Notes under the pieces: model-generated
Told to the model about the DNA's origin: nothing
Database searches by the model: none
What the model saw: the letters and a program-made list of their open reading frames with translations, nothing else
Shown here: positions 1 to 7,977 of the stretch, one piece after another
How positions within the stretch are numbered: the stretch's first letter is position 1
How the letters are laid out: each line of letters begins with the position of its first letter
NCBI GenBank assembly: GCA_029564935.1
Contig: JAKQPD010000179.1
Span: forward strand, 1 to 40,334
Source: Bacteroidota bacterium
Lineage (GTDB): Bacteria > Bacteroidota > Bacteroidia > Bacteroidales > VadinHA17
Direction of reading: 5' to 3'
Length of the DNA: 40,334 bases
Made by a program: the position numbers and the translations under genes

Positions 1-121
1 GTGGCTATGTAATAACAGAATAGACGCGTTTTAGCATTTTTTTCTGTGGTTGCAAGCTGCACAAATCTTTCCACCGGGAAATTGTGTGGCAAAGGAAATA
101 AAAAAAAATCAAACAAAAAAA
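1..121. other. non-coding window edge
   Basis: No gene is visible. The stretch lies downstream of the minus-strand gldA stop. It contains an interrupted hairpin at 60-86 (CACAA and TTTCC pairing with GGAAA and TTGTG) and an A-rich tract at 95-120. On the gldA strand, transcription would pass through the T-rich complement of that A tract right after the stop codon, before reaching the hairpin, so this is not a canonical intrinsic terminator. The usual partners gldF and gldG do not start here. Confidence 0.4.
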
Positions 122-1036
122 TCACATGCCGGTAAGATGTCTGAATACTTCTTCAAGATTATTTTCTTCCTTCTGAAGTGAAAGTACAGTAAGGTTATTT
201 TTTACAGCAAATGAAAATACCGCGGGACGGATATCTTCTGCTGAATCAGATTCAAGCAGCCAGAAGTCCTTATCTGTCAGACGGGCATTACTTACATTGG
301 GGATGCTTAACAACTCGTTGTCGCTGATTTTTCTGTCAAAACTTACTTTTATTATCTGTTTTCCCTGATTGATTTTCGAGTAAATAGTGTTTTTGTCCTC
401 ATCGGCAACAATAACACCCTTATCGATTATGATTATCCTGTCGCATACGGCTTCTGCTTCCTGCATAATATGTGTTGACAGGAGTACGGTTTTTTCCCTG
501 CCGGCCTCTTTGATCAGATTACGGATCTCAATGATCTGATTAGGATCTAGTCCGGATGTTGCCTCATCCAGGATAAGCACATCAGGATCATGTATCAGAG
601 CCTGTGCGAGGCCCACACGCTGGCGGTATCCTTTTGACAGGGCTCCGATCTTCTTGCCTGCTTCCGGAGTAAGTCCGGTAAGCCCGATAATATTTTCTAT
701 ATTTTCTTTTGCTGAACGGCCGGGCTTATAGAATGAGGCGACGAATGACAGGTATTCCCTGACATACATTTCCGGATAGAGGGGGTTATTTTCAGGAAGA
801 TAACCGATCTTCTTTCTTATTTCAGGATCATCGGAAGATACTTCGGTGCCGTTAACCAGAACCGAACCTGATGAAGGAGGGATAAATCCGGTTATTATTT
901 TCATCATTGTTGATTTCCCGGCTCCGTTAGGACCAAGGAAAGCAACTATCTCCCCGGTTTTTACACTGAAGGATACGTTGTCAAGAGCTTTCTGTGATCC
1001 ATAAAGCTTAGTGACTTCCTGAACTACAATAGACAT
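122..1036 (-). CDS. gldA: GldA-type ABC transporter ATP-binding protein
   Basis: This is the ATPase subunit of an ABC transporter of the kind linked to gliding motility in Bacteroidota (GldA, which in Flavobacterium works with the membrane proteins GldF and GldG). Seen in the 304-aa product: Walker A GPNGAGKST at residues 35-43, Q-loop PENNPLY at 81-87, signature LSKGYRQR at 133-140, Walker B LILDEAT at 154-160 and the H-loop STH at 187-189. A C-terminal extension of about 90 residues is typical of the DrrA/NatA-like branch. The length matches GldA. It lies 31 bp downstream of the universal stress gene on the same strand and may be co-transcribed. gldF and gldG are not adjacent within the window, so a different ABC-2 exporter ATPase remains possible. 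Confidence 0.78.
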   Translation of the reverse strand: MSIVVQEVTKLYGSQKALDNVSFSVKTGEIVAFLGPNGAGKSTMMKIITGFIPPSSGSVLVNGTEVSSDDPEIRKKIGYLPENNPLYPEMYVREYLSFVASFYKPGRSAKENIENIIGLTGLTPEAGKKIGALSKGYRQRVGLAQALIHDPDVLILDEATSGLDPNQIIEIRNLIKEAGREKTVLLSTHIMQEAEAVCDRIIIIDKGVIVADEDKNTIYSKINQGKQIIKVSFDRKISDNELLSIPNVSNARLTDKDFWLLESDSAEDIRPAVFSFAVKNNLTVLSLQKEENNLEEVFRHLTGM

Positions 1037-1067
1037 TTCTCAGAATTATTTTTCCGGACGCTGTTTT

Positions 1068-1919
1068 TCAGTCGCCCCAGCCTCCCATGAACTGCCTGCT
1101 GCTGGCAAAACTAACCTTGGGATTTACACAACATACCGGGATCCTCGAACTGTTGGCAATGATCTGTTGCTCCGAAGCGCCCAGCGCATAATCAGCAAAT
1201 GTGATGTTCTTTGTAGTGATTATAAGAATCATGTCAGCATTTATTTTCTGGGCAAATTCAATTGTCCTTTCAGCAGGTTTCCCTTTGGGGATTTCGTGAA
1301 CCTCATATTCTATATTGTTCTGGATGAAATATTTGACTGCAAAAGCCAGGTTGATCTTGGTTTTCTTTGCGAGATTCTTATCAGATGTTGCAGAGACCAG
1401 TATATGTATTTTCGAATCAAAATATTTACCCATATAGATAGCCATCTTTATCTTCTCCTTGTTCTCCTTCCTGAAGTCAACAGGGAAAACAATGTTATGA
1501 AATTTACCCAGGTCGGATGGCGGATCCTGCACAACGATGAAAGGAACCTTCGATTTTATAATTACTTTCAGGGCCCAGCTTCCCGTGAGCTTCTGCATAC
1601 CTTTCATCCCGTGTGTACCCATGACCACCAGGTTGGCATCCTTCTCATTTACGAATTCGGCGATCGATGTAAAAATACTTCCTTTTACAATGAACCATGA
1701 TACAGCAATGCCGTATTTTACGTGAGCATTATCTGCAACACGCTGAAGCAGATACTTCTTCTCTCCCTCTGCTTTTTGCTTTATCCCGGGTTCAACAATA
1801 TGAAGAAGGGCAACCTCGTTATTAACCTGACGGCCAATCCTTACTGCATGAGCAAGAGCATTTTCCGCTACCGGGGTGAAATCCCATGGAACGACAATAA
1901 GTTTCCGATTTTCATCCAT
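1068..1919 (-). CDS. universal stress protein, tandem UspA domains
   Basis: A cytoplasmic 283-aa protein with two UspA domains (about residues 1-140 and 141-283), the usual tandem architecture in Bacteroidota. The first domain starts with the family-like strand KLIVVPWDFTPVAENAL and carries the glycine-rich stretch GTHGMKGMQKLTGS, close to the nucleotide-binding G-2x-G-9x-G(S/T) pattern but one residue shorter in the spacer. The second domain lacks a clear copy of it and may not bind ATP. UspA proteins are linked to survival under starvation and redox stress; the exact role here is unknown. A good promoter match lies upstream at 1946-1975. gldA follows 31 bp downstream. Confidence 0.85.
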   Translation of the reverse strand: MDENRKLIVVPWDFTPVAENALAHAVRIGRQVNNEVALLHIVEPGIKQKAEGEKKYLLQRVADNAHVKYGIAVSWFIVKGSIFTSIAEFVNEKDANLVVMGTHGMKGMQKLTGSWALKVIIKSKVPFIVVQDPPSDLGKFHNIVFPVDFRKENKEKIKMAIYMGKYFDSKIHILVSATSDKNLAKKTKINLAFAVKYFIQNNIEYEVHEIPKGKPAERTIEFAQKINADMILIITTKNITFADYALGASEQQIIANSSRIPVCCVNPKVSFASSRQFMGGWGD

Positions 1920-1945
1920 AGTAAATAAGAGTTTCAGTTTAAACT

Positions 1946-1975
1946 CAAAGGTATTAAGAATTTATAAATATTCAA
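1946..1975 (-). promoter_or_regulatory. predicted Bacteroidota-type promoter of the usp gene
   Basis: On the minus strand there is TACCTTTG (plus-strand 1946-1953), an exact match to the -7 consensus TAnnTTTG, preceded by TTG (1973-1975) with a 19-bp spacer. The start codon is 26 bp downstream. A small inverted repeat, GAGTTT/AAACTC (1929-1946), sits at the box and the presumed 5' leader. Consensus agreement is seen; activity is inferred. Confidence 0.5.
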
Positions 1976-2033
1976 ATCCGGCTGACAGACTGTATTGTTT
2001 TTGTTAAAATAAACTTAATAAGGAGCATTTTAT

Positions 2034-2041
2034 TATTTTTG
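2034..2041 (+). promoter_or_regulatory. possible -7 box of asnS
   Basis: TATTTTTG matches TAnnTTTG and lies 20 bp before the asnS ATG. No TTG sits at the expected 17-23 bp upstream, so only half the promoter is supported. The region is AT-rich, which makes chance matches likely. Confidence 0.3.
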
Positions 2042-2061
2042 CGGGATGTTTTAATTTTAAA

Positions 2062-3450
2062 ATGAAAAGGACGAAGATTAAAATATTATTGTCATCACCA
2101 GCGACAGGGTCGGACGTTCTTGTAAAGGGATGGGTGAGGACAAAGAGGGGAAATAAGAATATAGTTTTTATTGCTCTTAATGACGGATCGACAATTAAGA
2201 ATATCCAGATAGTTGCAGATGCATCGATGTTCGATGATGGTCTTATGAGGGATATTACAACGGGAGCCTGTCTGGAAGTGACCGGGGAGCTTGTAGAATC
2301 GCAGGGACAGGGTCAGAATGTGGAGATAAAAGCCAAGACAATAGTGCTTTACGGCAAAAGTGATGCAGAATCATATCCTTTGCAGAAGAAAGGCCATTCG
2401 ATGGAGTTCCTGAGAGAGATAGCTCATCTGCGTCCACGTACAAACACTTTCGGAGCAGTACTGAGGATCCGTCATTCAATGGCATTTGCCATTCATAAGT
2501 ATTTTAACGACAAAGGTTTCTATTACCTTCATACGCCAATTATTACAGGAAGCGATGCCGAAGGCGCAGGAGAAATGTTCCATGTAACGACATTTGATCT
2601 GGCTGACGTACCGAAAAATAAAGACGGTTCGGTTGATTACAGCGGTGATTTCTTCGGGAAACCTGCAAATCTGACCGTCTCGGGGCAGCTTGAGGGCGAG
2701 CTTGGAGCGCTTGCGATAGGTGAGATATATACTTTCGGACCTACATTCCGCGCGGAGAATTCAAATACCCCGAGGCACCTTGCCGAATTCTGGATGATAG
2801 AACCCGAAATGGCATTTTATGACATTGAGGACAATATGGATCTGGCCGAGGAATTTGTAAAATATCTTATCAGGTATGCCCTCGAAAACTGCAAGGATGA
2901 CCTGGAGTTCCTTAATAATATGATAGATAAGGGGCTTCTTGAAAGACTTGCCTTCGTTCTCAATAACAAATTCATCCGGATGACGTATACAGAAGCAGTG
3001 AAGATACTTGAAGACTCCGGGAGGAAGTGGGAATATGCAGTCGGATGGGGAAGGGATCTTCAGGCTGAACATGAGAGATATCTTGTAGAGGAACATTTCA
3101 AATGTCCGGTTATTCTTACTGATTATCCTAAAGCTATAAAAGCTTTTTATATGAAGCAGAATGATGATGGAAAGACTGTGAGGGCAATGGATGTTCTTTT
3201 CCCGGGTATCGGTGAGATAATCGGTGGTTCACAGAGAGAAGAGGATTATGAAAAGCTGCTGTCGCGGATCCGTGAACTGAAACTTCCTGAAAAAGATCTC
3301 TGGTGGTACCTTGAGACCAGGAAATTCGGAACTGCTCCTCACAGCGGCTTTGGTCTGGGCTTTGAAAGGTTTATTCTGTTTGTAACAGGAATGTCGAATA
3401 TCCGTGATGTGATACCTTTCCCGCGGACACCGAAAAATGCAGAGTTTTAG
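2062..3450 (+). CDS. asnS: asparaginyl-tRNA synthetase
   Basis: This cytoplasmic class II enzyme charges tRNA-Asn with asparagine using ATP. The 462-aa product has an N-terminal OB-fold anticodon-binding domain (about residues 15-105, starting [15 protein letters not shown]), then the catalytic core. Motif 2 includes [16 protein letters not shown] near residue 230, and motif 3 is [10 protein letters not shown] near residue 430. The asparagine-type class IIb pattern [12 protein letters not shown] fits AsnRS rather than AspRS. Length is normal for the bacterial family. The ATG at 2062 gives the standard MKRTKIK start. rpoN follows on the same strand 36 bp after the stop. Confidence 0.96.
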   Translation: MKRTKIKILLSSPATGSDVLVKGWVRTKRGNKNIVFIALNDGSTIKNIQIVADASMFDDGLMRDITTGACLEVTGELVESQGQGQNVEIKAKTIVLYGKSDAESYPLQKKGHSMEFLREIAHLRPRTNTFGAVLRIRHSMAFAIHKYFNDKGFYYLHTPIITGSDAEGAGEMFHVTTFDLADVPKNKDGSVDYSGDFFGKPANLTVSGQLEGELGALAIGEIYTFGPTFRAENSNTPRHLAEFWMIEPEMAFYDIEDNMDLAEEFVKYLIRYALENCKDDLEFLNNMIDKGLLERLAFVLNNKFIRMTYTEAVKILEDSGRKWEYAVGWGRDLQAEHERYLVEEHFKCPVILTDYPKAIKAFYMKQNDDGKTVRAMDVLFPGIGEIIGGSQREEDYEKLLSRIRELKLPEKDLWWYLETRKFGTAPHSGFGLGFERFILFVTGMSNIRDVIPFPRTPKNAEF

Positions 3451-3486
3451 AAGAGATATTTAACTTTCTGTTTGCAAAGGGCAAAA

Positions 3487-4944
3487 ATGTTAAAGCAGAA
3501 ATTACAGCAAAAATTATTACAGAAGCTTTCCCCCCAGCAGATCCAGATGATAAAGCTGCTGGAGGTTCCTACATTGCAGATAGAACAGAGGATAAAGAAG
3601 GAACTGGAAGAAAACCCGGCCCTCGAGGAAGGTGAGGAGGATGAGGAAATCCAGTCGCAGCAGGAAGAAGAGGAGAATTATGAGGATGAAGACAGGGATG
3701 AGGAGGAGTTCACTCTGGATGATTATATCCAGGAAGACGAAATACCAGATTACAGGCTTCAGACAAACAACCAGAGCAGGGATGATGAGAAGCGGTCAGA
3801 GATACCATTCTCGGCCGGATCGTCATTCCACGAATTCCTTGAATCCCAGCTGGGCCTGAGAGATCTTACCGATAAGCAAAAGATATTAGGGGAATTCATT
3901 ATTGGGAATATTGACGAGGATGGCTATCTGAGAAGGGAGCTTGAAAACATTGTCGATGATCTGGCCTTCCTTCAGAATCTCACAACAACTGTTGAAGAAC
4001 TGGAAGAAGTGCTAATGATAATCCAGGATCTTGAGCCTGCAGGAGTGGGAGCCAGATCGCTCAGGGAGTGCCTTCTCCTTCAGCTTGCAAAAAGAGATCA
4101 TGCCCTGCCTGCCACACGTCTTGCATATAACATTATTGATACCCAGTTCGAGGAGTTCTCAAAACGACATTATGATAAAATAATCGCAAAGCTCGCGATC
4201 AATGAGGACGATCTGAAACAGGCTATTGATGAGATCCTGAAACTAAATCCGAAACCCGGAGGGGTTTACAGCGATCCGTACAGCAAGATTGCCCAGCCTA
4301 TAATTCCCGATTTCATCCTTGAACACTCCGAAGAAGGCTTTGATCTTCATCTGAACTCAAAAAACCTGCCTGAGCTGAGACTGAGCCCGGCATACAGTGA
4401 AATGCTTCAGGCTTACAGCAGAGATAAGGAGAATAAAAAGGAGATGAAAGATGCTCTGCTCTTCGTCAAACAGAAGATCGATTCGGCAAAATGGTTTATT
4501 GATGCGATAAAACAAAGGCAGAATACTCTTCTTCTTACAATGAATGCAATTCTTGAATACCAGGAAGAATATTTTATCGATGGAGATGAAACGAAGCTTA
4601 AGCCGATGATCCTCAAAGATGTGGCGGAGATGACGGGGCTTGACATTTCAACTGTATCAAGGGTAGCAAACAGCAAGTATATTCAGACACACTTTGGTAT
4701 TTTCCCACTTAAATTTTTCTTTTCGGAAGGCTTACAGACCGACAGCGGGGAGGAAGTTTCAACACGGGAAATAAAAAGAATCCTACAGGATTGTATTGAT
4801 AATGAACAGAAAAGGAGGCCTCTGACTGATGAACGCCTTACAGAGATACTCCAGGAAAAAGGTTACCAGATAGCCCGCCGGACGGTGGCAAAATACCGCG
4901 AACAGCTGAATATCCCGGTAGCCAGGTTAAGAAAAGAGATATGA
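3487..4944 (+). CDS. rpoN: RNA polymerase sigma-54 factor
   Basis: This alternative sigma factor directs RNA polymerase to -24/-12 promoters opened by AAA+ activators. The N-terminal region I is glutamine- and leucine-rich (LKQKLQQKLLQKLSPQQIQM) and interacts with the activator. It is followed by a strongly acidic region II (about residues 45-100), the core-binding region, a helix-turn-helix near the MTGLDISTVSRVANSKY stretch, and the diagnostic RpoN box ARRTVAKYRE near residues 462-471. I chose the ATG at 3487 (485 aa); an in-frame TTG at 3472 adds only MQRAK, which is not family-like. The stop overlaps the next start as ATGA. No sigma-54 activator gene is in the window. Confidence 0.95.
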   Translation: MLKQKLQQKLLQKLSPQQIQMIKLLEVPTLQIEQRIKKELEENPALEEGEEDEEIQSQQEEEENYEDEDRDEEEFTLDDYIQEDEIPDYRLQTNNQSRDDEKRSEIPFSAGSSFHEFLESQLGLRDLTDKQKILGEFIIGNIDEDGYLRRELENIVDDLAFLQNLTTTVEELEEVLMIIQDLEPAGVGARSLRECLLLQLAKRDHALPATRLAYNIIDTQFEEFSKRHYDKIIAKLAINEDDLKQAIDEILKLNPKPGGVYSDPYSKIAQPIIPDFILEHSEEGFDLHLNSKNLPELRLSPAYSEMLQAYSRDKENKKEMKDALLFVKQKIDSAKWFIDAIKQRQNTLLLTMNAILEYQEEYFIDGDETKLKPMILKDVAEMTGLDISTVSRVANSKYIQTHFGIFPLKFFFSEGLQTDSGEEVSTREIKRILQDCIDNEQKRRPLTDERLTEILQEKGYQIARRTVAKYREQLNIPVARLRKEI

Positions 4945-5576
4945 TGGCATCTGAAAAAACTATATCGATCGACGACAGGCTGGCACAGATAGTTTCTGCT
5001 GTTTTCCATCCGCTTCTTATACCGGTGTACGGACTCCTTATAATTTTCACGGCTCCCGCACTCTACGGGTATCTGCCGGTACAGGTGAAAAAGATCCTGT
5101 TCTTCATAATACTCGTCGATAATGTTCTGATACCGGCTATGCTGATCTTATGGTTCAGGTTCAGGAATGTTATTACAACCTGGACGATGGATAACAGAAA
5201 GGAACGGATAATGCCCCTTATAACAACATCATTCTTCTATATCTTTTCCGTTTATCTGATCTACAGGTTCCACATACCGTTCTTCATAAAGTTATTTATA
5301 ATCAGTTCGGCTTTCCTGGCCGTTGCCGTAACGGTTATCAATTTCTGGTACAAGATCTCGATCCATGCAACGGGGGCCGGAGCTCTGACTACCCTTGTCC
5401 TGATCCTTTCCCTGAGGATGCATGTACAACTTGCAGGGCTTATGATACTTGTGATCCTTACATCCGGACTGGTTATGTCATCGAGATTATGGCTTGGAGC
5501 ACATACCCCGGGCGAAGTATGGTCGGGCTTCCTGCTCGGTATAACGGGTTCATGCCTCTGTCTTTGCTTCTTCTGA
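4941..5576 (+). CDS. PAP2-like integral membrane protein
   Basis: A 211-aa hydrophobic protein with about six membrane segments. The C-terminal stretch SRLWLGAHTPGEVWSGFLLG (from about residue 180) matches PAP2 phosphatase motif 3, SRxxxxxHxxx(D/E), with Glu in place of the usual Asp. SIHATGAG near residue 140 corresponds loosely to motif 2 (PSGH), and NRKERIMP near residue 80 loosely to motif 1 (KxxxxxxRP). The family removes phosphate from lipid phosphates or undecaprenyl diphosphate; with motifs this divergent, the activity and substrate are uncertain. It is translationally coupled to rpoN (ATGA overlap) and its 3' end overlaps the convergent glycosyltransferase gene by 27 bp. The start MMASEK could be either of two adjacent ATGs. 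Confidence 0.7.
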   Translation: MMASEKTISIDDRLAQIVSAVFHPLLIPVYGLLIIFTAPALYGYLPVQVKKILFFIILVDNVLIPAMLILWFRFRNVITTWTMDNRKERIMPLITTSFFYIFSVYLIYRFHIPFFIKLFIISSAFLAVAVTVINFWYKISIHATGAGALTTLVLILSLRMHVQLAGLMILVILTSGLVMSSRLWLGAHTPGEVWSGFLLGITGSCLCLCFF

Positions 5577-6659
5577 TAATTCTTTTAATGCTTTATCAAG
5601 AAGGATCCCGCTCTGCATAACGATCTCATCATTCCATTTCTTTTTTGAGGGGGGAAACGAAACTGACTCATTAAGTTCCTTCTGTGAAATAGATGAGAAC
5701 CATCCTTTCCCCGAAAGATAACGGGATAAATATTCCTGTTCGGTCTGTCCGGGAGTAGGTATCAGAAGTGCGCTCCGGCCGAGGCTTACCAGCTCCATTA
5801 TTGTAGTATACCCTGCCCTTGCAATGATTGCCCCGCTTCCTGAAATAACTTCTTTCATTAATCCACGGTCAGCATGATCATAACGCGTTATATTGCCCGC
5901 TGATGTCTTTCCGGTCTGCCTGCCCGGGCTTCCTCCAAGAATGATTACCGGACGATCGGTTTTCTTTAATATGCCTGTTAGTTTCTCTTCAAGTATACTA
6001 CGCTGAGGTTCAGGACCGGATAGTATGACTGTAATGTGGCCTGATTGCGGGGAAAGTGTTTCATCGGATGAAGTAAGTCCGGAAAACCTTGATAAGATCC
6101 CGATGAACCTTGTATTTCCAGGGAGTCTGATGCCATGAGATAACCGTCCGGTGAGATTTATGTCACCAGGAAGGTCCGGAATTAAACAAAAATCGTATTT
6201 TTTCATGATCTTCCGGTGAAAAAATACGCCGATGAATTCGAGGAATAAAAAACAATGCGGGAAAGAAATACGCGGCTGGTGTGTTATATAAACTGTCCTG
6301 ATCTTTTTATTCCAGAGGCCGAAACGGTTGTCACTGATAACAATGTCTATGTGATGCTCCCGGATGATCTGTTTCAGTCTGAAATGTTCTGAAATTATAT
6401 GATAAATGAGCGCCGGTATTTCGGGGAGGAGTCTGATATATTGCGGTAAAAACCGTGAATATGCCGGTCTGAATCCGGGGAAACAAATACATGTAAGCTC
6501 CGGTAGTTCATTTTTCAGAAATGCAATATGTTCTTCTCCCGCCCCGAAGATAATATTGTGGTTCAGTGCTCGCAATTTTTCGGCAACCGGAATCATCCGT
6601 GAAGCATGTCCGAGGCCCCATTCCAGGGGACAGATAAGGATATTTTCCCCTTTTTTCAA
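5550..6659 (-). CDS. MJ1255-like glycosyltransferase (GT-B fold)
   Basis: A predicted cytoplasmic or membrane-associated glycosyltransferase of 369 aa, resembling the MJ1255/VC2487 family that is distantly related to MurG. Seen: an N-terminal Rossmann strand ending in the glycine loop GLGHASRMIPVAEKL (residues 15-29), and a C-terminal nucleotide-sugar site with GGSPGRQTG and then AGYTTIMELVSLGRSALLIP near residue 280, followed by PGQTEQEYLS, the usual GT28-like donor-binding motif. Acceptor and donor cannot be read from sequence. It starts 2 bp after the stop of the radical SAM gene, so the two are probably one operon. The convergent 27-bp overlap with the PAP2-like gene is in its C-terminal codons. 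Confidence 0.72.
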   Translation of the reverse strand: MKKGENILICPLEWGLGHASRMIPVAEKLRALNHNIIFGAGEEHIAFLKNELPELTCICFPGFRPAYSRFLPQYIRLLPEIPALIYHIISEHFRLKQIIREHHIDIVISDNRFGLWNKKIRTVYITHQPRISFPHCFLFLEFIGVFFHRKIMKKYDFCLIPDLPGDINLTGRLSHGIRLPGNTRFIGILSRFSGLTSSDETLSPQSGHITVILSGPEPQRSILEEKLTGILKKTDRPVIILGGSPGRQTGKTSAGNITRYDHADRGLMKEVISGSGAIIARAGYTTIMELVSLGRSALLIPTPGQTEQEYLSRYLSGKGWFSSISQKELNESVSFPPSKKKWNDEIVMQSGILLDKALKELSEEAKTEA

Positions 6660-6661
6660 TA

Positions 6662-7447
6662 TCAGCCTGAAACCTGTGTTTTTATTCCCAGTTCATTAAC
6701 AAGCGATGCAATGCGGTTCAGTTCGGAAAGCGGTACCTTATGGAGGTCACCGCCTTCAGGAGTATCCCTCGATATAGTATAGATCATCACTTCTGACGGC
6801 CTTATTTTTTCAACAGCATTAAGCCAGGCGGAGATCTCTTCAGGAGTTGTATTGTCGATAACCTTTCCCTCAAATGTCCCGCGAAGAAAAAGTGTCTGTA
6901 TTATAAGACTACCCTTCATTCCTTCGAGGTTTTTAATGAGCTCTTCAACCTTTATATTCACCCTTGGCTGGTTATGGATCTTAACAGTAAGGTCGAATGC
7001 GGAGTCAAGCTTCAGGATGTTTGAATCGACCTTGAGGAGGGCTTTTCTTATCTCCGGCTTTGCGATCGATGTGGAGTTTGAGAGGACAGCTATTCTGGCT
7101 TTCGGGAAATATTTGTCACGAAGCATAATACTGTCATCAATTATCCCCGGAAATTCCGGATGAAGGGTTGGCTCACCGTTCCCGGCATAGGTTATAACAT
7201 CCGGAGGCTGATCCTTTAATTTCATAGATGCGAGCCTTTTATCCAGAGCATCGTATACCTCCTGCCTTGTGGGAAGCGGTTCCTTTGCAGCATTGATATT
7301 CTTTGATGTCCATCCGCATTCACAATAGATACAATTGAAATTGCAGACTTTCCTGTTTACAGGCAACAGGTTTATCCCGAGAGATACTCCGAGTCTGCGG
7401 CTCTTTACCGGTCCGAATACTATTTTATTGAAAAGAAAAGTTGCCAT
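6662..7447 (-). CDS. radical SAM protein (COG0731-like)
   Basis: A 261-aa radical S-adenosylmethionine protein. The cluster-binding motif CxxxCxxC is present as C35, C39 and C42 (VCNFNCIYCECGW), so it should hold a [4Fe-4S] cluster and cleave SAM to start radical chemistry. Other typical features are TYAGNGEPTLHPEFPG, equivalent to the GGEP motif that contacts the SAM amino group, and a FGPVKSRRLGVSLG N-terminus. This pattern fits the COG0731 group of uncharacterised Fe-S oxidoreductases related to Tyw1. No extra C-terminal cysteine cluster is visible, so this is not a SPASM enzyme. Substrate unknown. It heads a two-gene operon with the glycosyltransferase. Confidence 0.8.
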   Translation of the reverse strand: MATFLFNKIVFGPVKSRRLGVSLGINLLPVNRKVCNFNCIYCECGWTSKNINAAKEPLPTRQEVYDALDKRLASMKLKDQPPDVITYAGNGEPTLHPEFPGIIDDSIMLRDKYFPKARIAVLSNSTSIAKPEIRKALLKVDSNILKLDSAFDLTVKIHNQPRVNIKVEELIKNLEGMKGSLIIQTLFLRGTFEGKVIDNTTPEEISAWLNAVEKIRPSEVMIYTISRDTPEGGDLHKVPLSELNRIASLVNELGIKTQVSG

Positions 7448-7521
7448 CTCATTTATTAATATATTGCCTTAGCGACCCTTGTTCCCATAGCCCTCAACCT
7501 AAGGGTTGTTGGGGACAAAAG

Positions 7522-7606
7522 TTTCCCCTCCTTTTTTTAAGGAGGGGTGGCCGGGATTGCTGATTATAATATGATTACAATCCTGCTTTCCCGGCCGGGG
7601 TGGTTG
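7522..7606 (+). repeat. structured repeat unit, copy 1
   Basis: The unit starts with a hairpin of CCCCTCCT and AGGAGGGG (7525-7547), continues with TGGCCGGG, and ends with CCCGGCCGGGGTGGTT. Its middle can also fold, because GGCCGGGATTG pairs with CAATCCTGCTTTCCCGGCC apart from a short bulge. Copy 2 lies inverted at 7774-7856. Confidence 0.6.
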
Positions 7607-7773
7607 AACTTTATTGTCTTCTGAACTTTCTTCCTTCAAGATTCTTTGACTTTAGTTGATTCTATAAAACGGACTCAGCGGAAATGGAATTATTTCTCAG
7701 ATATTATCTGAGACCTTTTCGGTAAAAAGGTGTTTGTTATCCATTAAAATAAAAGTAACGAAAAAATTGAATT

Positions 7774-7856
7774 AACCACCCCGGCCAGACAATTAATATT
7801 TCTGCAAGTCCGACGATTTCTGCGTCTGACCACCCCTCCTTAAAAAGGAGGGGAAA
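7774..7856 (-). repeat. structured repeat unit, copy 2 (inverted)
   Basis: This is an inverted relative of 7522-7606. It begins AACCACCCCGGCC, the complement of the end of copy 1, and ends ACCACCCCTCCTTAAAAAGG followed by AGGGGAAA, the complement of its beginning apart from a 2-base indel and one substitution. The central 45 bases are not conserved, which points to selection or duplication of the ends only. Confidence 0.6.
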
Positions 7857-7977
7857 TATACATAGTTATATTCCAAATAATTACAGCAGTTTTTGTAATT
7901 ATAATATTCCTTAGGTTGACGGCTATGCCCTTGTGCCCCTGTGCCCTTGCGCCGCTGAGCCGTTGCGCCTCCTTTAC

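Larger units (their letters stand above)
7486..7927. repeat. imperfect terminal inverted repeat pair, MITE-like
   Basis: CATAGCCCTCAACCTAAGG at 7486-7504 is the reverse complement of CCTTAGGTTGACGGCTATG at 7909-7927 with one mismatch in 19. The pair encloses about 440 bp that carries a second nested set of inverted repeats and no gene. This looks like a non-autonomous mobile element or the remains of one. No clear target duplication was found. Confidence 0.45.
7448..7977. other. 530-bp non-coding interval with nested inverted repeats
   Basis: No credible gene is visible in any frame. The interval holds two inverted copies of a structured unit (7522-7606 and 7774-7856), an outer imperfect inverted repeat (7486-7504 with 7909-7927), and a small central hairpin, CTCAGATATTATCTGAG (7697-7713). 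The right end (7928-7972) is a low-complexity run built from variants of CCCTTGTGCCC. It lies between two minus-strand operons. Confidence 0.7.

Noticed and set aside
1-121. End of an RNA gene
   Set aside because: No tRNA, tmRNA or rRNA pattern could be recognised; only an interrupted hairpin and A-rich sequence.
1167-1700. A 177-codon plus-strand frame inside the universal stress gene
   Set aside because: It is antisense to a well-supported UspA tandem protein and resembles nothing.
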